From Tannerella sp. (GTDB lineage: Bacteria; Bacteroidota; Bacteroidia; Bacteroidales; Tannerellaceae): DNA of 15,935 bases. A program made the position numbers and the translations under genes. The notes below the pieces were generated by a model. It was not told the DNA's origin and made no database searches. It saw nothing but the letters and a program-made list of their open reading frames with translations. Each line of letters opens with the position of its first letter. The first letter of the stretch is position 1. Positions 6,204 to 14,265 of this stretch are shown in pieces. Location of the stretch: NCBI GenBank assembly GCA_031289515.1, contig JAITPH010000009.1:1-15935 (forward strand), in the 5' to 3' direction.

Positions 6204-6830
6204 TCAAGTAGCCGAAGGCGACGAAAGTCTCCGGAAAGCGCATCCGTACATCAGCAGAATCAACGGAATCGCCACAAATATTCCCGCGAACAGGGCAATC
6301 TGACCTATGAAACTCGCCAGCGCCATTATCAGCGCAAGTATAAGCAGCCTGAGCGAATAGCCTTTTGTAATCTTCCAGCTTCGCTTGAACGAATCGACGA
6401 TGCCGGTATTCTCGTCCACCATTGAAGCAAAGAAGAATTGCAGCCTCAGCGCAAGATATATTCCGGGCGCGATTAACAGTACCGTTCCGATAGCCGTTAT
6501 GACGACAAATATTATGTGAGCTGCCAGAAAGCTAAACAGTTTGCCGGACACCTGTCCGTAGGCGGAGAATTGCGGCTCTTCGCCGTCCAAAGTCTGAAAG
6601 CAGTTCCTGAGATAGCCCAGCTGAAACAGATATGCGAGCAATACGCACAACACGGAAACAATAATGCCGCTTATACTTATCGGCGTTCCCTTCGACGGAA
6701 CGGCGAATATCAGAAGCAGAGAATAAATAATCGTAAAGCCGATAAACAAACCTGCCAACAGCCAGAATTGCGACATCAGAGCCTTCCATGCTGTTCTAAA
6801 AATGTCCGAATAAACTATTTTATCTTCCAT
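6204..6830 (-). CDS. Polytopic membrane protein, function unknown
   Basis: A 208-residue hydrophobic protein with about five to six membrane segments, roughly residues 22-43, 50-72, 97-122, 158-176 and 178-195. The layout resembles the DUF975/YciC-like or GlpQ-associated membrane-domain families: an N-terminal FRTAWKAL helix, a central FSAYGQVSGKLFSFL loop, and an amphipathic DSFKRSWKITKGY segment after LRLQFFFA. The segment around residues 127-156 is the most family-like part. No catalytic motif is visible. The gene is first in a same-strand series leading to the sugar kinase and may be co-transcribed with it, being only 25 nt away. A link to sugar-acid metabolism is not shown by the sequence. 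Confidence 0.65.
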   Translation of the reverse strand: MEDKIVYSDIFRTAWKALMSQFWLLAGLFIGFTIIYSLLLIFAVPSKGTPISISGIIVSVLCVLLAYLFQLGYLRNCFQTLDGEEPQFSAYGQVSGKLFSFLAAHIIFVVITAIGTVLLIAPGIYLALRLQFFFASMVDENTGIVDSFKRSWKITKGYSLRLLILALIMALASFIGQIALFAGIFVAIPLILLMYGCAFRRLSSPSAT

Positions 6831-6857
6831 ATCGTTATATTATTTAATGTTACAATG

Positions 6858-6865
6858 CAAAGATA
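6858..6865 (-). promoter_or_regulatory. Likely -7 box of the membrane protein / kinase series
   Basis: Minus-strand TATCTTTG is a full match to the -7 consensus, 27 nt upstream of the start codon at 6830. No TTTG is found 19-21 nt further upstream. If used, it would drive the membrane protein and perhaps the kinase, LarA-like and regulator genes after it. Confidence 0.5.
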
Positions 6866-6897
6866 GATATTTTTCACGAGATGCGTATTAATATGCG

Positions 6898-6930
6898 AAA
6901 AAAAAACGCCACTCCCGCTAAGGAATGGCG
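6898..6930 (-). terminator. Rho-independent terminator of rpsA
   Basis: On the minus strand, CGCCATTCC and GGAGTGGCG form a 9-bp stem with one G-U pair and a 6-nt loop, followed by nine U. It begins 29 nt after the rpsA stop codon and separates rpsA from the promoter of the next minus-strand series. Confidence 0.9.
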
Positions 6931-6959
6931 CCCAATAATTATATTGCAACTATGAAAAC

Positions 6960-8762
6960 CTATTGCTGACCAGAGTTCTCCGCGTCGCTGTCCATCTTTT
7001 CTTTCAGGGCGGCAAGCTCTTCGATATCTCCAAGCGTTGTTATCTCTACTGCCGGAGTTGCGACGGTAGTTGTTTCCTTTTTGGGGCTTTTCGTTTTGCC
7101 TTCGCTTTCCTTCTTCGGAGCTTTTTGTTCATCCTCGAAGATGCGGCTGTGTGAAAGAATAATACGTTTAGCTTCTTTATTGAACTCTATTACCTTGAAT
7201 TGAAGTTTTTCGTCGAGTTTAGCCTGCGAGCCGTCTTCTTTGACAAGGTGTTTGGGAGTGGCAAAGCCTTCAACTCCGTACGGTAACGAAATTACAGCGC
7301 CTTTGTCCATCATGTCGATAATAGTGCCGTCGTGAACGGAGCCTACCGTGAACACGCTTTCAAATACGTCCCACGGATTTTCTTCGAGCTGTTTGTGTCC
7401 GAGACTTAGACGGCGGTTTTCCTTGTCTATGTCAAGTACCTGAACTTCGATTTCAGCGCCTAAAGCGGTAAATTCGCTCGGATGTTTGATTTTCTTCGTC
7501 CATGAGAGGTCGGAGATGTGAATCAATCCGTCAACGCCTTCTTCAATCTCTACGAATACGCCGAAGTTTGTGAAGTTACAAACTTTAGCCTTATGTCTGG
7601 AGCCTACCGGGAAGCGTTCTTCGATATTTTCCCATGGATCGGGCTTGAGTTGCTTGATGCCAAGCGACATCTTACGCTCGTCGCGGTCTAATGTCAGGAT
7701 GACGGCTTCGACTTCGTCGCCCACTTTCATGAAATCCTGCGCGCTGCGCAAGTGCTGAGTCCAGCTCATTTCGGATACGTGAATCAATCCTTCGACGCCC
7801 TGAGCTATCTCGACGAAAGCGCCGTAATCAGCCATAACGACAACCTTGCCTTTTACCTTGTCGCCTACCTTGAGATCTGTGTCGAGAGCATCCCACGGAT
7901 GAGGCGTCAGTTGCTTGAGACCAAGCGCGATGCGTTTCTTTTCGTCGTCGAAATCAAGTATTACCACATTGACCTTCTGGTCAAGTTTCACTATTTCTTC
8001 CGGATGGGAAACGCGACCCCATGAGAGGTCTGTTATATGAATCAATCCGTCTACGCCGCCAAGGTCGACAAATACTCCGTAAGAAGTAATGTTCTTGACA
8101 GCGCCTTCCAATACCTGACCTTTTTCAAGTTTCGATATGATTTCTTTTTTCTGTTGCTCAAGTTCCGCCTCGATAAGAGCCTTATGCGATACAACGACGT
8201 TCTTGAAGTCCTGATTGATTTTGACAATCTTAAATTCCATTGTCTTGCTGACAAATATGTCATAATCGCGAATAGGCTTCACGTCGATTTGAGAACCCGG
8301 CAGGAACGCTTCGATACCAAAGACATCGACTATCATACCGCCCTTAGTGCGGCATTTTACGAATCCCTTGATTATTTCGTCGTTATTAAGCGCCTCGTTT
8401 ACGCGATCCCACGAACGCGATGCGCGGGCTTTCTTGTGCGATAAAATGAGCTGTCCCTTGTTATCTTCCTGATTTTCAATGTAAACTTCTACCTGATCGC
8501 CTACTTTGATGTCGGGATCGTAGCGAAATTCAGACATCGGCACAACTCCGTCCGATTTGAAACCGATATTTACAACTACTTCGCGTTTGTTCATAGCGGT
8601 TACTGTTCCTGTCACAACTTCTTTGTCTTTTACCGTGTTCAAGGTCTCGTCGTAAGTCTTGGTTAGCTCCTCTATATTCTTCTCCTGTCCGAGGCTTTCA
8701 CCCTTTTCGTAAGAATCCCAGTTAAAATCTTCATTGGGAACAATGTTCTTTAAATTTTCCAT
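6960..8762 (-). CDS. rpsA: 30S ribosomal protein S1
   Basis: A 600-residue S1 protein, which helps the 30S subunit capture and unfold mRNA. Six S1 (OB-fold) domains can be laid out at about residues 48-110, 128-195, 214-284, 300-370, 386-457 and 473-540. The central ones carry the repeated GxV-x-GxFVxxxxGxxGLIHxS-x-LSW pattern. The N-terminal extension is acidic, and the C-terminal tail (about residues 545-600) is lysine-, glutamate- and threonine-rich and probably disordered, as in other Bacteroidota S1 proteins. The gene has its own promoter, an unusual leader with a 19-nt tandem repeat, and a strong terminator. S1 is commonly autoregulated through its leader, so the repeat may matter for that. 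In organisms with few Shine-Dalgarno sites, S1 is expected to be important for initiation. Confidence 0.97.
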   Translation of the reverse strand: MENLKNIVPNEDFNWDSYEKGESLGQEKNIEELTKTYDETLNTVKDKEVVTGTVTAMNKREVVVNIGFKSDGVVPMSEFRYDPDIKVGDQVEVYIENQEDNKGQLILSHKKARASRSWDRVNEALNNDEIIKGFVKCRTKGGMIVDVFGIEAFLPGSQIDVKPIRDYDIFVSKTMEFKIVKINQDFKNVVVSHKALIEAELEQQKKEIISKLEKGQVLEGAVKNITSYGVFVDLGGVDGLIHITDLSWGRVSHPEEIVKLDQKVNVVILDFDDEKKRIALGLKQLTPHPWDALDTDLKVGDKVKGKVVVMADYGAFVEIAQGVEGLIHVSEMSWTQHLRSAQDFMKVGDEVEAVILTLDRDERKMSLGIKQLKPDPWENIEERFPVGSRHKAKVCNFTNFGVFVEIEEGVDGLIHISDLSWTKKIKHPSEFTALGAEIEVQVLDIDKENRRLSLGHKQLEENPWDVFESVFTVGSVHDGTIIDMMDKGAVISLPYGVEGFATPKHLVKEDGSQAKLDEKLQFKVIEFNKEAKRIILSHSRIFEDEQKAPKKESEGKTKSPKKETTTVATPAVEITTLGDIEELAALKEKMDSDAENSGQQ

Positions 8763-8811
8763 TCTAAATTGTTAATACTCTGTTAATTACTTAGTTAAAA
8801 ATATGTTACTT

Positions 8812-8849
8812 CTCTCTGTGAAAAAATTCCCTCTCTGTGAGAAAATTCG
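8812..8849 (-). repeat. Tandem repeat in the rpsA leader
   Basis: Two adjacent 19-nt units at 8812-8830 and 8831-8849 match at 17 of 19 positions, both beginning CTCTCTGTGA on the plus strand. They fall at the very start of the predicted rpsA transcript. In the RNA each unit is a GAAUUUU-U-UCACAGAGAG-like segment. Confidence 0.75.
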
Positions 8850-8851
8850 CG

Positions 8852-8882
8852 CAAAGGTACGACAAAAAATTCGACAAACAAT
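8852..8882 (-). promoter_or_regulatory. rpsA promoter
   Basis: On the minus strand, ATTG (8882-8879) lies 19 nt from TACCTTTG (8859-8852). This fits the Bacteroides consensus with a TTG-type -33 box. Transcription would start near 8846, giving a leader of roughly 84 nt that contains the tandem repeat. Confidence 0.7.
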
Positions 8883-8931
8883 ACATGGCTGATATTTTTT
8901 TGTCGAAACGGAAAAATTTTCCGGAAATATG

Positions 8932-8962
8932 CTTGATTTGAAAAAAAATATTCCTATATTTG
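8932..8962 (+). promoter_or_regulatory. aqpZ promoter
   Basis: CTTG at 8932-8935 and TATATTTG at 8955-8962 are 19 nt apart, with transcription expected near 8968, about 30 nt before the aqpZ start. It is divergent from the rpsA promoter, with about 50 nt between the two -33 boxes. Confidence 0.7.
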
Positions 8963-8997
8963 CAACTGATATTAAACGATTAAAATTTTTATTGACT

Positions 8998-9723
8998 ATG
9001 AGAAAATATGTTGCAGAATTGATAGGAACTATGGTGTTGGTTCTTATGGGATGCGGAAGCGCGGTCTTCAATCATGGAGTAGGCACTGCCGCTCAAACGC
9101 TTATGGTAGCGTTTGGTTTTGGTCTTTCGGTCGTTGCTATGGCATATACCATCGGCGGCGTGTCGGGATGCCATATTAATCCGGCGATCACTCTCGGAGC
9201 TTTTCTTTCCGGACGTATCAACGGCAAGGATGCCGGAATGTACATTTTATTCCAGATCATCGGAGCTATTATCGGATCGGCGCTGCTTTATCTGATTGTG
9301 GCATTTATTGACGAAGGAGGAGCGTCTTATATCGCTTCCGGCGGCTATTTCGCTACGAAGACAGGTTCTAACGGCTGTCAGCCCGGCGTTGGCATAACAA
9401 GCGGTCTGATTGCCGAAACAATATTTACTTTTATTTTTGTTCTTGTTGTTTTAGGCTCTACCGAATCGAAAAGGAAAGCAAGCAACTTCGCGGGACTGGC
9501 AATAGGTTTTTCGCTCGTTCTTGTTCACATTGTCTGCATACCTCTGACCGGAACGTCGGTAAATCCCGCCCGCAGCATAGGACCTGCCATCTTCGACGCC
9601 GTATATGGCTCTACCGCAGCGCTCGGTCAGCTTTGGATATTCATTGTCGGCCCGCTTGCCGGAGGAGCTTTGGCTTCGTTCGTCTGGAAATTTATCCGCA
9701 ACAACAGTAAGCGGAACGCATGA
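8998..9723 (+). CDS. aqpZ: Aquaporin Z (water channel)
   Basis: A 241-residue inner-membrane MIP-family channel. The two pore motifs are present: NPA at residues 61-63 and NPAR at 189-192. By alignment of motif spacing with E. coli AqpZ, the selectivity filter residues are Phe41, His177, Thr186 and Arg192, the water-selective set rather than the glycerol-facilitator set. The start at 8998 is chosen because MRKYVAELIGT opens the first membrane helix at the usual point and lies about 30 nt past the promoter. An in-frame ATG at 8929 lies before the promoter boxes. The stop codon overlaps the next gene's start (ATGA at 9720-9723), so the nitroreductase is probably translationally coupled. Confidence 0.93.
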   Translation: MRKYVAELIGTMVLVLMGCGSAVFNHGVGTAAQTLMVAFGFGLSVVAMAYTIGGVSGCHINPAITLGAFLSGRINGKDAGMYILFQIIGAIIGSALLYLIVAFIDEGGASYIASGGYFATKTGSNGCQPGVGITSGLIAETIFTFIFVLVVLGSTESKRKASNFAGLAIGFSLVLVHIVCIPLTGTSVNPARSIGPAIFDAVYGSTAALGQLWIFIVGPLAGGALASFVWKFIRNNSKRNA

Positions 9724-10535
9724 TTACGGACTTGATACGGAAAAGACGGTCGATACGCACTTATTCGGGCAACAGTCTGAGCAATGAACATATCGCCCAA
9801 ATCGAACGATTTATCAGCCGGTTAAAACCTCCCTTCGGAGCTAAAGTCCGAATCGAACTGATACGTGCCGGTTTGGGCGAAAAGCCTGTAAAATTAGGCA
9901 CTTACGGCTGGGTCAAAGGCGCTGTCGAATACCTTGCCCTCATCTACGAAGACGCGCCTCTCGCCGAAATCGCCGCCGCATACGTGTTTGAGCAGACTTT
10001 GCTCTTCTGTACCGGATTGGGTTTGGGAACTTGCTGGCTTGGAGGCTCTTTCAGCCGTGCAGACTTCAAAAAACAAATCACGCTGAATCCCAACGAAAAA
10101 CTGAAGATAGTTTCGCCGGTAGGATACCCTGCCGACAAACAACGGTGGTTTATGGAACGCCTGATAGTCAATGCCGACAAGAATCACGCGACCCGCAAAC
10201 CTTTCGAATCTCTGTTTTTCGACAGGGATTTCAGCCGCCCGCTTTCCGAAACCGACGCCGGAAAATATGCGCCGCCGCTCGAAATGGTACGCCTCGCTCC
10301 TTCGGCAAACAATTGGCAGGAATGGCGTATCGTGCTTGGCGACAATGTGTTGCATTTCTACAAAGTATCTTCCTTATTCGCGACAATCGACATCGGCATA
10401 GCCCTCTGTCATTTCGGGGAAACATGCAAAGAATACTGTATCAGCGGCAAGTTTGAGGTAACGGACGGTTATCCGGACGGCGGCAAGGCGGAATACGTAA
10501 TTTCATGGCAAGGCGAAAAAAATTTGATTTTTTGA
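9720..10535 (+). CDS. Nitroreductase-family flavoprotein (TM1586-type)
   Basis: A 271-residue FMN-type nitroreductase-fold protein. The N-terminal RKRRSIRTYSG (residues 7-17) is the usual phosphate-binding start of the family. The segment FEQTLLFCTGLGLGTCWLGGSF (about residues 89-110, key features GLGLGTCW) is the conserved helix and loop near the flavin. A second half with LAPSANNWQEWRI repeats the SANxQ-type substrate and cofactor contact, as in the longer TM1586 group. Substrate is unknown; the family reduces nitro compounds, quinones or flavins with NAD(P)H. Translation is probably coupled to aqpZ by the 4-nt overlap. The last codons contain the promoter of the next gene. Confidence 0.8.
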   Translation: MITDLIRKRRSIRTYSGNSLSNEHIAQIERFISRLKPPFGAKVRIELIRAGLGEKPVKLGTYGWVKGAVEYLALIYEDAPLAEIAAAYVFEQTLLFCTGLGLGTCWLGGSFSRADFKKQITLNPNEKLKIVSPVGYPADKQRWFMERLIVNADKNHATRKPFESLFFDRDFSRPLSETDAGKYAPPLEMVRLAPSANNWQEWRIVLGDNVLHFYKVSSLFATIDIGIALCHFGETCKEYCISGKFEVTDGYPDGGKAEYVISWQGEKNLIF

Positions 10536-10554
10536 ATTTTATAAACTACCTTTG
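10523..10554 (+). promoter_or_regulatory. Promoter of the S46 peptidase gene
   Basis: TTTG at 10523-10526 and TACCTTTG at 10547-10554 are 20 nt apart. The -33 box lies inside the end of the nitroreductase gene. The transcript would have a leader of about 40 nt before ATG 10600. Confidence 0.75.
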
Positions 10555-10599
10555 TCCCCGAAATTTTAGAGGGTAACTGAACTAAAAAACATTATAATT

Positions 10600-12741
10600 A
10601 TGAATTTAATAAAGAAATCGGGAGTTTTGTTGCTCCTAATCATGGCATCTCACAAGCTATATGCCGACGAAGGCATGTGGATAGTAAACGAACTTACTTC
10701 GCAAAATCTGGCGCGAATGAAAGAACTGGGCTTTACGCCGGACTACAAGTATCTGTTCGACAAGGATTCTGCCTGCATCGCCAATGCAGTCGTAATCTTC
10801 GGAGGCGGATGCACAGGCATAACCGTTTCGGACGAAGGTCTTATCTTTACCAATCATCACTGCGGATTCGGCTCGCTCCAAAAGTTGAGCAGCGTAGAAC
10901 ACGACTATCTGAAAAACGGCTTCGTATCGCAAAATTTTACCGAAGAGCTTCCGGTCGAAGGCTTGCAGGTTAAATATCTGAAAGAAACGATAGACGTGAC
11001 CGACAGCATCCTTCCCAAGATAGCGGATATTGAAGACGAATACAAGCGTATCATGGCGGCGGATTCGATTGGCAAAATATTGCTGAAGACGTTTGAAAGA
11101 GGAAAGTTTACGGACGTCGACATTATGCCGTTCTACAATATGAACAGATATTATATTGTAGCATACAGCGTCTTCCGCGATGTTCGCCTCGTTTTCGCGC
11201 CTCCCTCTACAATAGGCAAGTTCGGCGGCGATACGGATAACTGGATGTGGCCCCGCCATACGTGCGACTTCTCCGTATTTCGCGTTTATGCCGATTCGGA
11301 AAACAAGCCTTCCGAATACAATGAAAATAATCGTCCGTACAAGCCTAAATTCACTGCCGAAGTATCCATCGAAGGCTACGGCGAAAACGATTATGCAATG
11401 ACCATCGGTTTTCCGGGCAGCACCAGCCGCTACCTCTCGTCGTGGGGCGTCAAGCAACGCATGGAAAGCATCAATGCGCCGCGTATCGAAGTTCGCGGAA
11501 TCAAACAGGAAATATGGCATGAAGCTATGGCTGCCGACGACGCCATTCGCATAAAATACGCCTCAAAATATGCCGGTAGCTCCAATTACTGGAAAAATTC
11601 GATAGGAATGAATCGCGGACTTGAAAATCTGAATGTCATCGAGCGTAAGCAGACCGAAGAAACAGCCTTCGACAAATGGGCGCAATCGGACTTGAACAAA
11701 CCGGAATACGGCAACGTCTTAAAACTTCTGGAAAAAGGCTATACTACGTCGAATGAAGAAAGAAAGAATCTGACATATCTGACGGAAGCCTTTGCCAGCG
11801 GCGCCGAGATAATCCGTCTGGCGCGCCTTTTCGGTCAAATACCCAATAAAAACCTCTCTACGGTCGATATCGAAGAAATCCTTGAAGAGAGAATACGTCC
11901 GTTCTTCAAAGACTACGAGCCGTCGATGGACCAAAAAGTCCTCGCCGTGATGATGAAAGTTGTCAAAGAGCGCGTTCCGGAGGAATACCTTCCCGACATA
12001 TACAAGGAAATCGACAAGAAATATAAAGGCGATTATGAACGCTATGCGGCGGATTTATTTGCAAAAACGGCGCTTCTTTCCGAAGACAAAATGATCGAAC
12101 TGCTCAAAGATACAAAGAAATACGGCAAATATTCCAAAAACGACCCGGCAGCTAAACTTTCATTCTCGGTCTTGATGACGCTGATGGAAATAATGCAAAC
12201 GGCGAACGACGAACGATTTAACATTGAAAAAGGCGAACGCCTCTATTTCGCCGCCCTCCAGAAAATGCACCCCGAAAAAACGCTTCACTCCGACGCTAAT
12301 TTTACCATGCGCCTGAGTTACGGCTCTATTAAAGGTTATAGCCCATTCGACGCTGCATGGTATAATTTCTATACGACGGAAAAAGGCATACTCGAAAAAG
12401 AAGATCCTGCAAGCTATGAATTTTGGCTGCAACCCGAAATAATTGACCTTGTGAACAAACGCGATTTCGGCGCTTATGCCAACAATAAGGGCGAACTGCA
12501 ATTATGCTTCCTGTCGAACAACGATATTACAGGCGGTAATTCGGGAAGCCCGGTCTTCAATAAAAACGGACGGGTCATAGGTCTCGCCTTCGACGGAAAC
12601 TGGGAAGCAATGAGCGGCGACATAGCTTTCGAGCCTGATTTGCAGCGCACTATAAGCGTCGATATACGCTACGTGCTGTGGATGATCGAGAAATGGGGAA
12701 AATGCAAAAGGCTTATTGACGAACTTAAAATAAAGAACTGA
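10600..12741 (+). CDS. S46-family dipeptidyl-peptidase, DPP7-like
   Basis: A 713-residue secreted serine peptidase that removes dipeptides from peptide N-termini in the periplasm of amino-acid-consuming Bacteroidota. Residues 1-22 form a signal peptide ending in LYA, with the mature protein starting DEGMW, as in Porphyromonas DPP7 and DPP11. Catalytic residues are placed at His86 or His87 (TNHHC), Asp223 (RHTCDFSVFR) and Ser648 (GGNSGSPV). The position 18 residues after the serine, which sets specificity in this family, is Gly666 (FDGNWE). Glycine there is typical of DPP7-type enzymes with broad or hydrophobic preference, whereas DPP11 has arginine and prefers acidic residues. The gene is complete, with its own promoter, and a glycosyltransferase follows after 9 nt. 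Specificity is inferred from one residue and is less certain than the family. Confidence 0.92.
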   Translation: MNLIKKSGVLLLLIMASHKLYADEGMWIVNELTSQNLARMKELGFTPDYKYLFDKDSACIANAVVIFGGGCTGITVSDEGLIFTNHHCGFGSLQKLSSVEHDYLKNGFVSQNFTEELPVEGLQVKYLKETIDVTDSILPKIADIEDEYKRIMAADSIGKILLKTFERGKFTDVDIMPFYNMNRYYIVAYSVFRDVRLVFAPPSTIGKFGGDTDNWMWPRHTCDFSVFRVYADSENKPSEYNENNRPYKPKFTAEVSIEGYGENDYAMTIGFPGSTSRYLSSWGVKQRMESINAPRIEVRGIKQEIWHEAMAADDAIRIKYASKYAGSSNYWKNSIGMNRGLENLNVIERKQTEETAFDKWAQSDLNKPEYGNVLKLLEKGYTTSNEERKNLTYLTEAFASGAEIIRLARLFGQIPNKNLSTVDIEEILEERIRPFFKDYEPSMDQKVLAVMMKVVKERVPEEYLPDIYKEIDKKYKGDYERYAADLFAKTALLSEDKMIELLKDTKKYGKYSKNDPAAKLSFSVLMTLMEIMQTANDERFNIEKGERLYFAALQKMHPEKTLHSDANFTMRLSYGSIKGYSPFDAAWYNFYTTEKGILEKEDPASYEFWLQPEIIDLVNKRDFGAYANNKGELQLCFLSNNDITGGNSGSPVFNKNGRVIGLAFDGNWEAMSGDIAFEPDLQRTISVDIRYVLWMIEKWGKCKRLIDELKIKN

Positions 12742-12750
12742 AAGGCGTAA

Positions 12751-13743
12751 ATGTTTTTTTCGATAATAGTTCCGGTTTATAACCGCCCCGACGAAGCCTG
12801 CGAACTGCTGCAAAGCTTGTCTGTGCAATCTTATAAAGACTTTGAACTCGTCCTGATTGAAGACGGCTCGTCGAAACCGTGCGCCAACGAGGTCGAACGG
12901 TTTCGCGACAGGATAAACATTAATTATATTGTCAAGGAAAACTCCGGACGCAGCGATACGCGAAACGTCGGAATGAAGCAAGCTAAAGGCGAGTACTTTA
13001 TCTTCTTCGATTCCGACTGTATCATTCCGCCGGAATATCTGGAAATTGTCGACCGACTGCTGAAAGAAGACTATGCCGACTGCTTCGGCGGACCCGACCG
13101 CGAACATCCGTCGTTCAACGCGATGCAGAAAGCCGTCAATTATGCCATGACGTCGTTTTGGACTACCGGCGGCATCCGTGGCGGTAAAATCAAAATGGAG
13201 AAGTTCAAGCCGCGTACATTTAATATGGGTTTCTCTCGCCGCGTCTATGAAAAAACAGGCGATTTCCGTGACATGTACGGCGAAGACATCGATTTGAGCA
13301 TTCGCATAAATAAAGCCGGTTTTACGACAAAACTGTATGGCGAAGCCTTCGTATACCACAAACGGCGGGTAAACCTGAAACGCTTTTATAAACAGGTTAA
13401 TATCTTCGGTCAGGCGCGTATGAATCTTTATAAACTGTATCCCGATTCGCTGAAACCGGTGCATACGATTCCTGCCTTGTTCGTGGCTGGAAGCGCTGTG
13501 ATTCTTTGTCTCGCCGTTTTCGTTTCGGTACGGTTTCTACTCTTGCCCGCGGCTTACCTGTTGCTTCTTTTCTCCGATTCGCTGGCGAAAACGAAAAGTC
13601 TCAAAATAGCAGGGCTTGCCGTCGTCGCTTCCCTGATTCAAATCTTCGGTTACGGACTTGGTTTTATCAGGTCTTTCTTCCAAAAGATAGTTTTCAGGCA
13701 GGGACTTGAAGATTCGGACACGATAAAGAAGGTTTATAAATAG
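12751..13743 (+). CDS. Family 2 glycosyltransferase, membrane-anchored
   Basis: A 330-residue GT-A fold glycosyltransferase. The N-terminus has the nucleotide-sugar binding pattern SIIVPVYNRP (residues 4-13), then a DSD metal-binding motif at residues 87-89 and a GEDIDLSIR segment at residues 178-186 that likely carries the catalytic base. The C-terminal part is hydrophobic, with membrane segments at about 241-275 and 285-305, so the enzyme probably works at the cytoplasmic face of the inner membrane on a lipid-linked acceptor. The gene starts 9 nt after the S46 peptidase, implying co-transcription, though no functional link between them is obvious. Sugar donor and product cannot be told from sequence alone. 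Confidence 0.85.
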   Translation: MFFSIIVPVYNRPDEACELLQSLSVQSYKDFELVLIEDGSSKPCANEVERFRDRININYIVKENSGRSDTRNVGMKQAKGEYFIFFDSDCIIPPEYLEIVDRLLKEDYADCFGGPDREHPSFNAMQKAVNYAMTSFWTTGGIRGGKIKMEKFKPRTFNMGFSRRVYEKTGDFRDMYGEDIDLSIRINKAGFTTKLYGEAFVYHKRRVNLKRFYKQVNIFGQARMNLYKLYPDSLKPVHTIPALFVAGSAVILCLAVFVSVRFLLLPAAYLLLLFSDSLAKTKSLKIAGLAVVASLIQIFGYGLGFIRSFFQKIVFRQGLEDSDTIKKVYK

Positions 13744-13764
13744 CTTGTTATCAATAATGTAACA

Positions 13765-13790
13765 TTTGACCTAAAAAAAAACAGGTCGAA
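13765..13790 (+). terminator. Possible weak terminator after the glycosyltransferase gene
   Basis: TTTGACCT and AGGTCGAA form an 8-bp stem with one U-G pair around an A-rich loop, 21 nt after the stop codon. Only a poor U-run follows, so it may instead be a protein-binding site next to the fur-family promoter that begins at 13794. Confidence 0.35.
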
Positions 13791-13793
13791 TTA

Positions 13794-13825
13794 TTTGCAT
13801 ATAAGCAGAAAGTACTGTAATTTTG
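13794..13825 (+). promoter_or_regulatory. Promoter of the PerR-like gene and its operon
   Basis: TTTG at 13794-13797 and TAATTTTG at 13818-13825 are 20 nt apart. The predicted start near 13831 leaves a leader of about 28 nt. PerR-type proteins often repress their own promoter; no clear PerR box is seen by eye. Confidence 0.75.
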
Positions 13826-13858
13826 TGTCCTTTCTGATTTTGAAATAGTATCGGTTTT

Positions 13859-14257
13859 ATGGATAATACGAGTATTTATCTTGCGGGGTTTGGGATACGT
13901 CCTTCTGTTCAGCGAATAGCTATCATGCGTTATTTGCTGAGCCATAGAACGCACCCTACGGCGGACGAAGTTTTTGAGGGGTTGAAAACGGAGATACCGA
14001 CTTTGTCGAAGACTACCGTTTACAATACTCTCAAACTTTTTGTCGACTACGGAGCTGCAATTTATGTCGGAATAGATGAAAAAAACGCCAGATTCGACGG
14101 ATTCATAGAGCCTCATGCCCATTTTCGCTGCAAAAAATGCGGATATATTCTCGACATACCTTTTAACTTTAAGGAACTCATCTCTGTAGTCCCCGAAGTC
14201 GAGGTAGAAGATACCTTTATCTACCTGAAGGGCATCTGCCAAAAATGCAAAAAATAG
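13859..14257 (+). CDS. Fur-family regulator, PerR-like
   Basis: A 132-residue metal-dependent DNA-binding protein. The winged helix covers about residues 13-70 (RPSVQRIAIMRYL, then SKTTVYNTLKLF as the recognition helix). Two CxxC pairs, Cys91/Cys94 and Cys127/Cys130, would hold the structural zinc. The candidate regulatory-metal ligands are His32, Asp80 (RFD), His86 and His88 (EPHAH), and Asp99 (CGYILD). The aspartate just after the first CxxC is the PerR-type choice; Fur proteins usually have glutamate at that site. In PerR, iron-catalysed oxidation of the two histidines releases the DNA, so it senses hydrogen peroxide. It leads a tight group with cysE and crcB. PerR rather than Fur or Zur is inferred from residues only. 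Confidence 0.88.
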   Translation: MDNTSIYLAGFGIRPSVQRIAIMRYLLSHRTHPTADEVFEGLKTEIPTLSKTTVYNTLKLFVDYGAAIYVGIDEKNARFDGFIEPHAHFRCKKCGYILDIPFNFKELISVVPEVEVEDTFIYLKGICQKCKK

Positions 14258-14265
14258 CAAAAACG

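Noticed and set aside
8929..8997. Upstream ATG at 8929 as the start of aqpZ
   Set aside because: It lies before the predicted promoter boxes and adds 23 residues not found in aquaporins.
12502..13464. A 320-codon open frame antisense to the glycosyltransferase and the end of the S46 gene
   Set aside because: It spans two well-supported genes on the other strand and has no family features.
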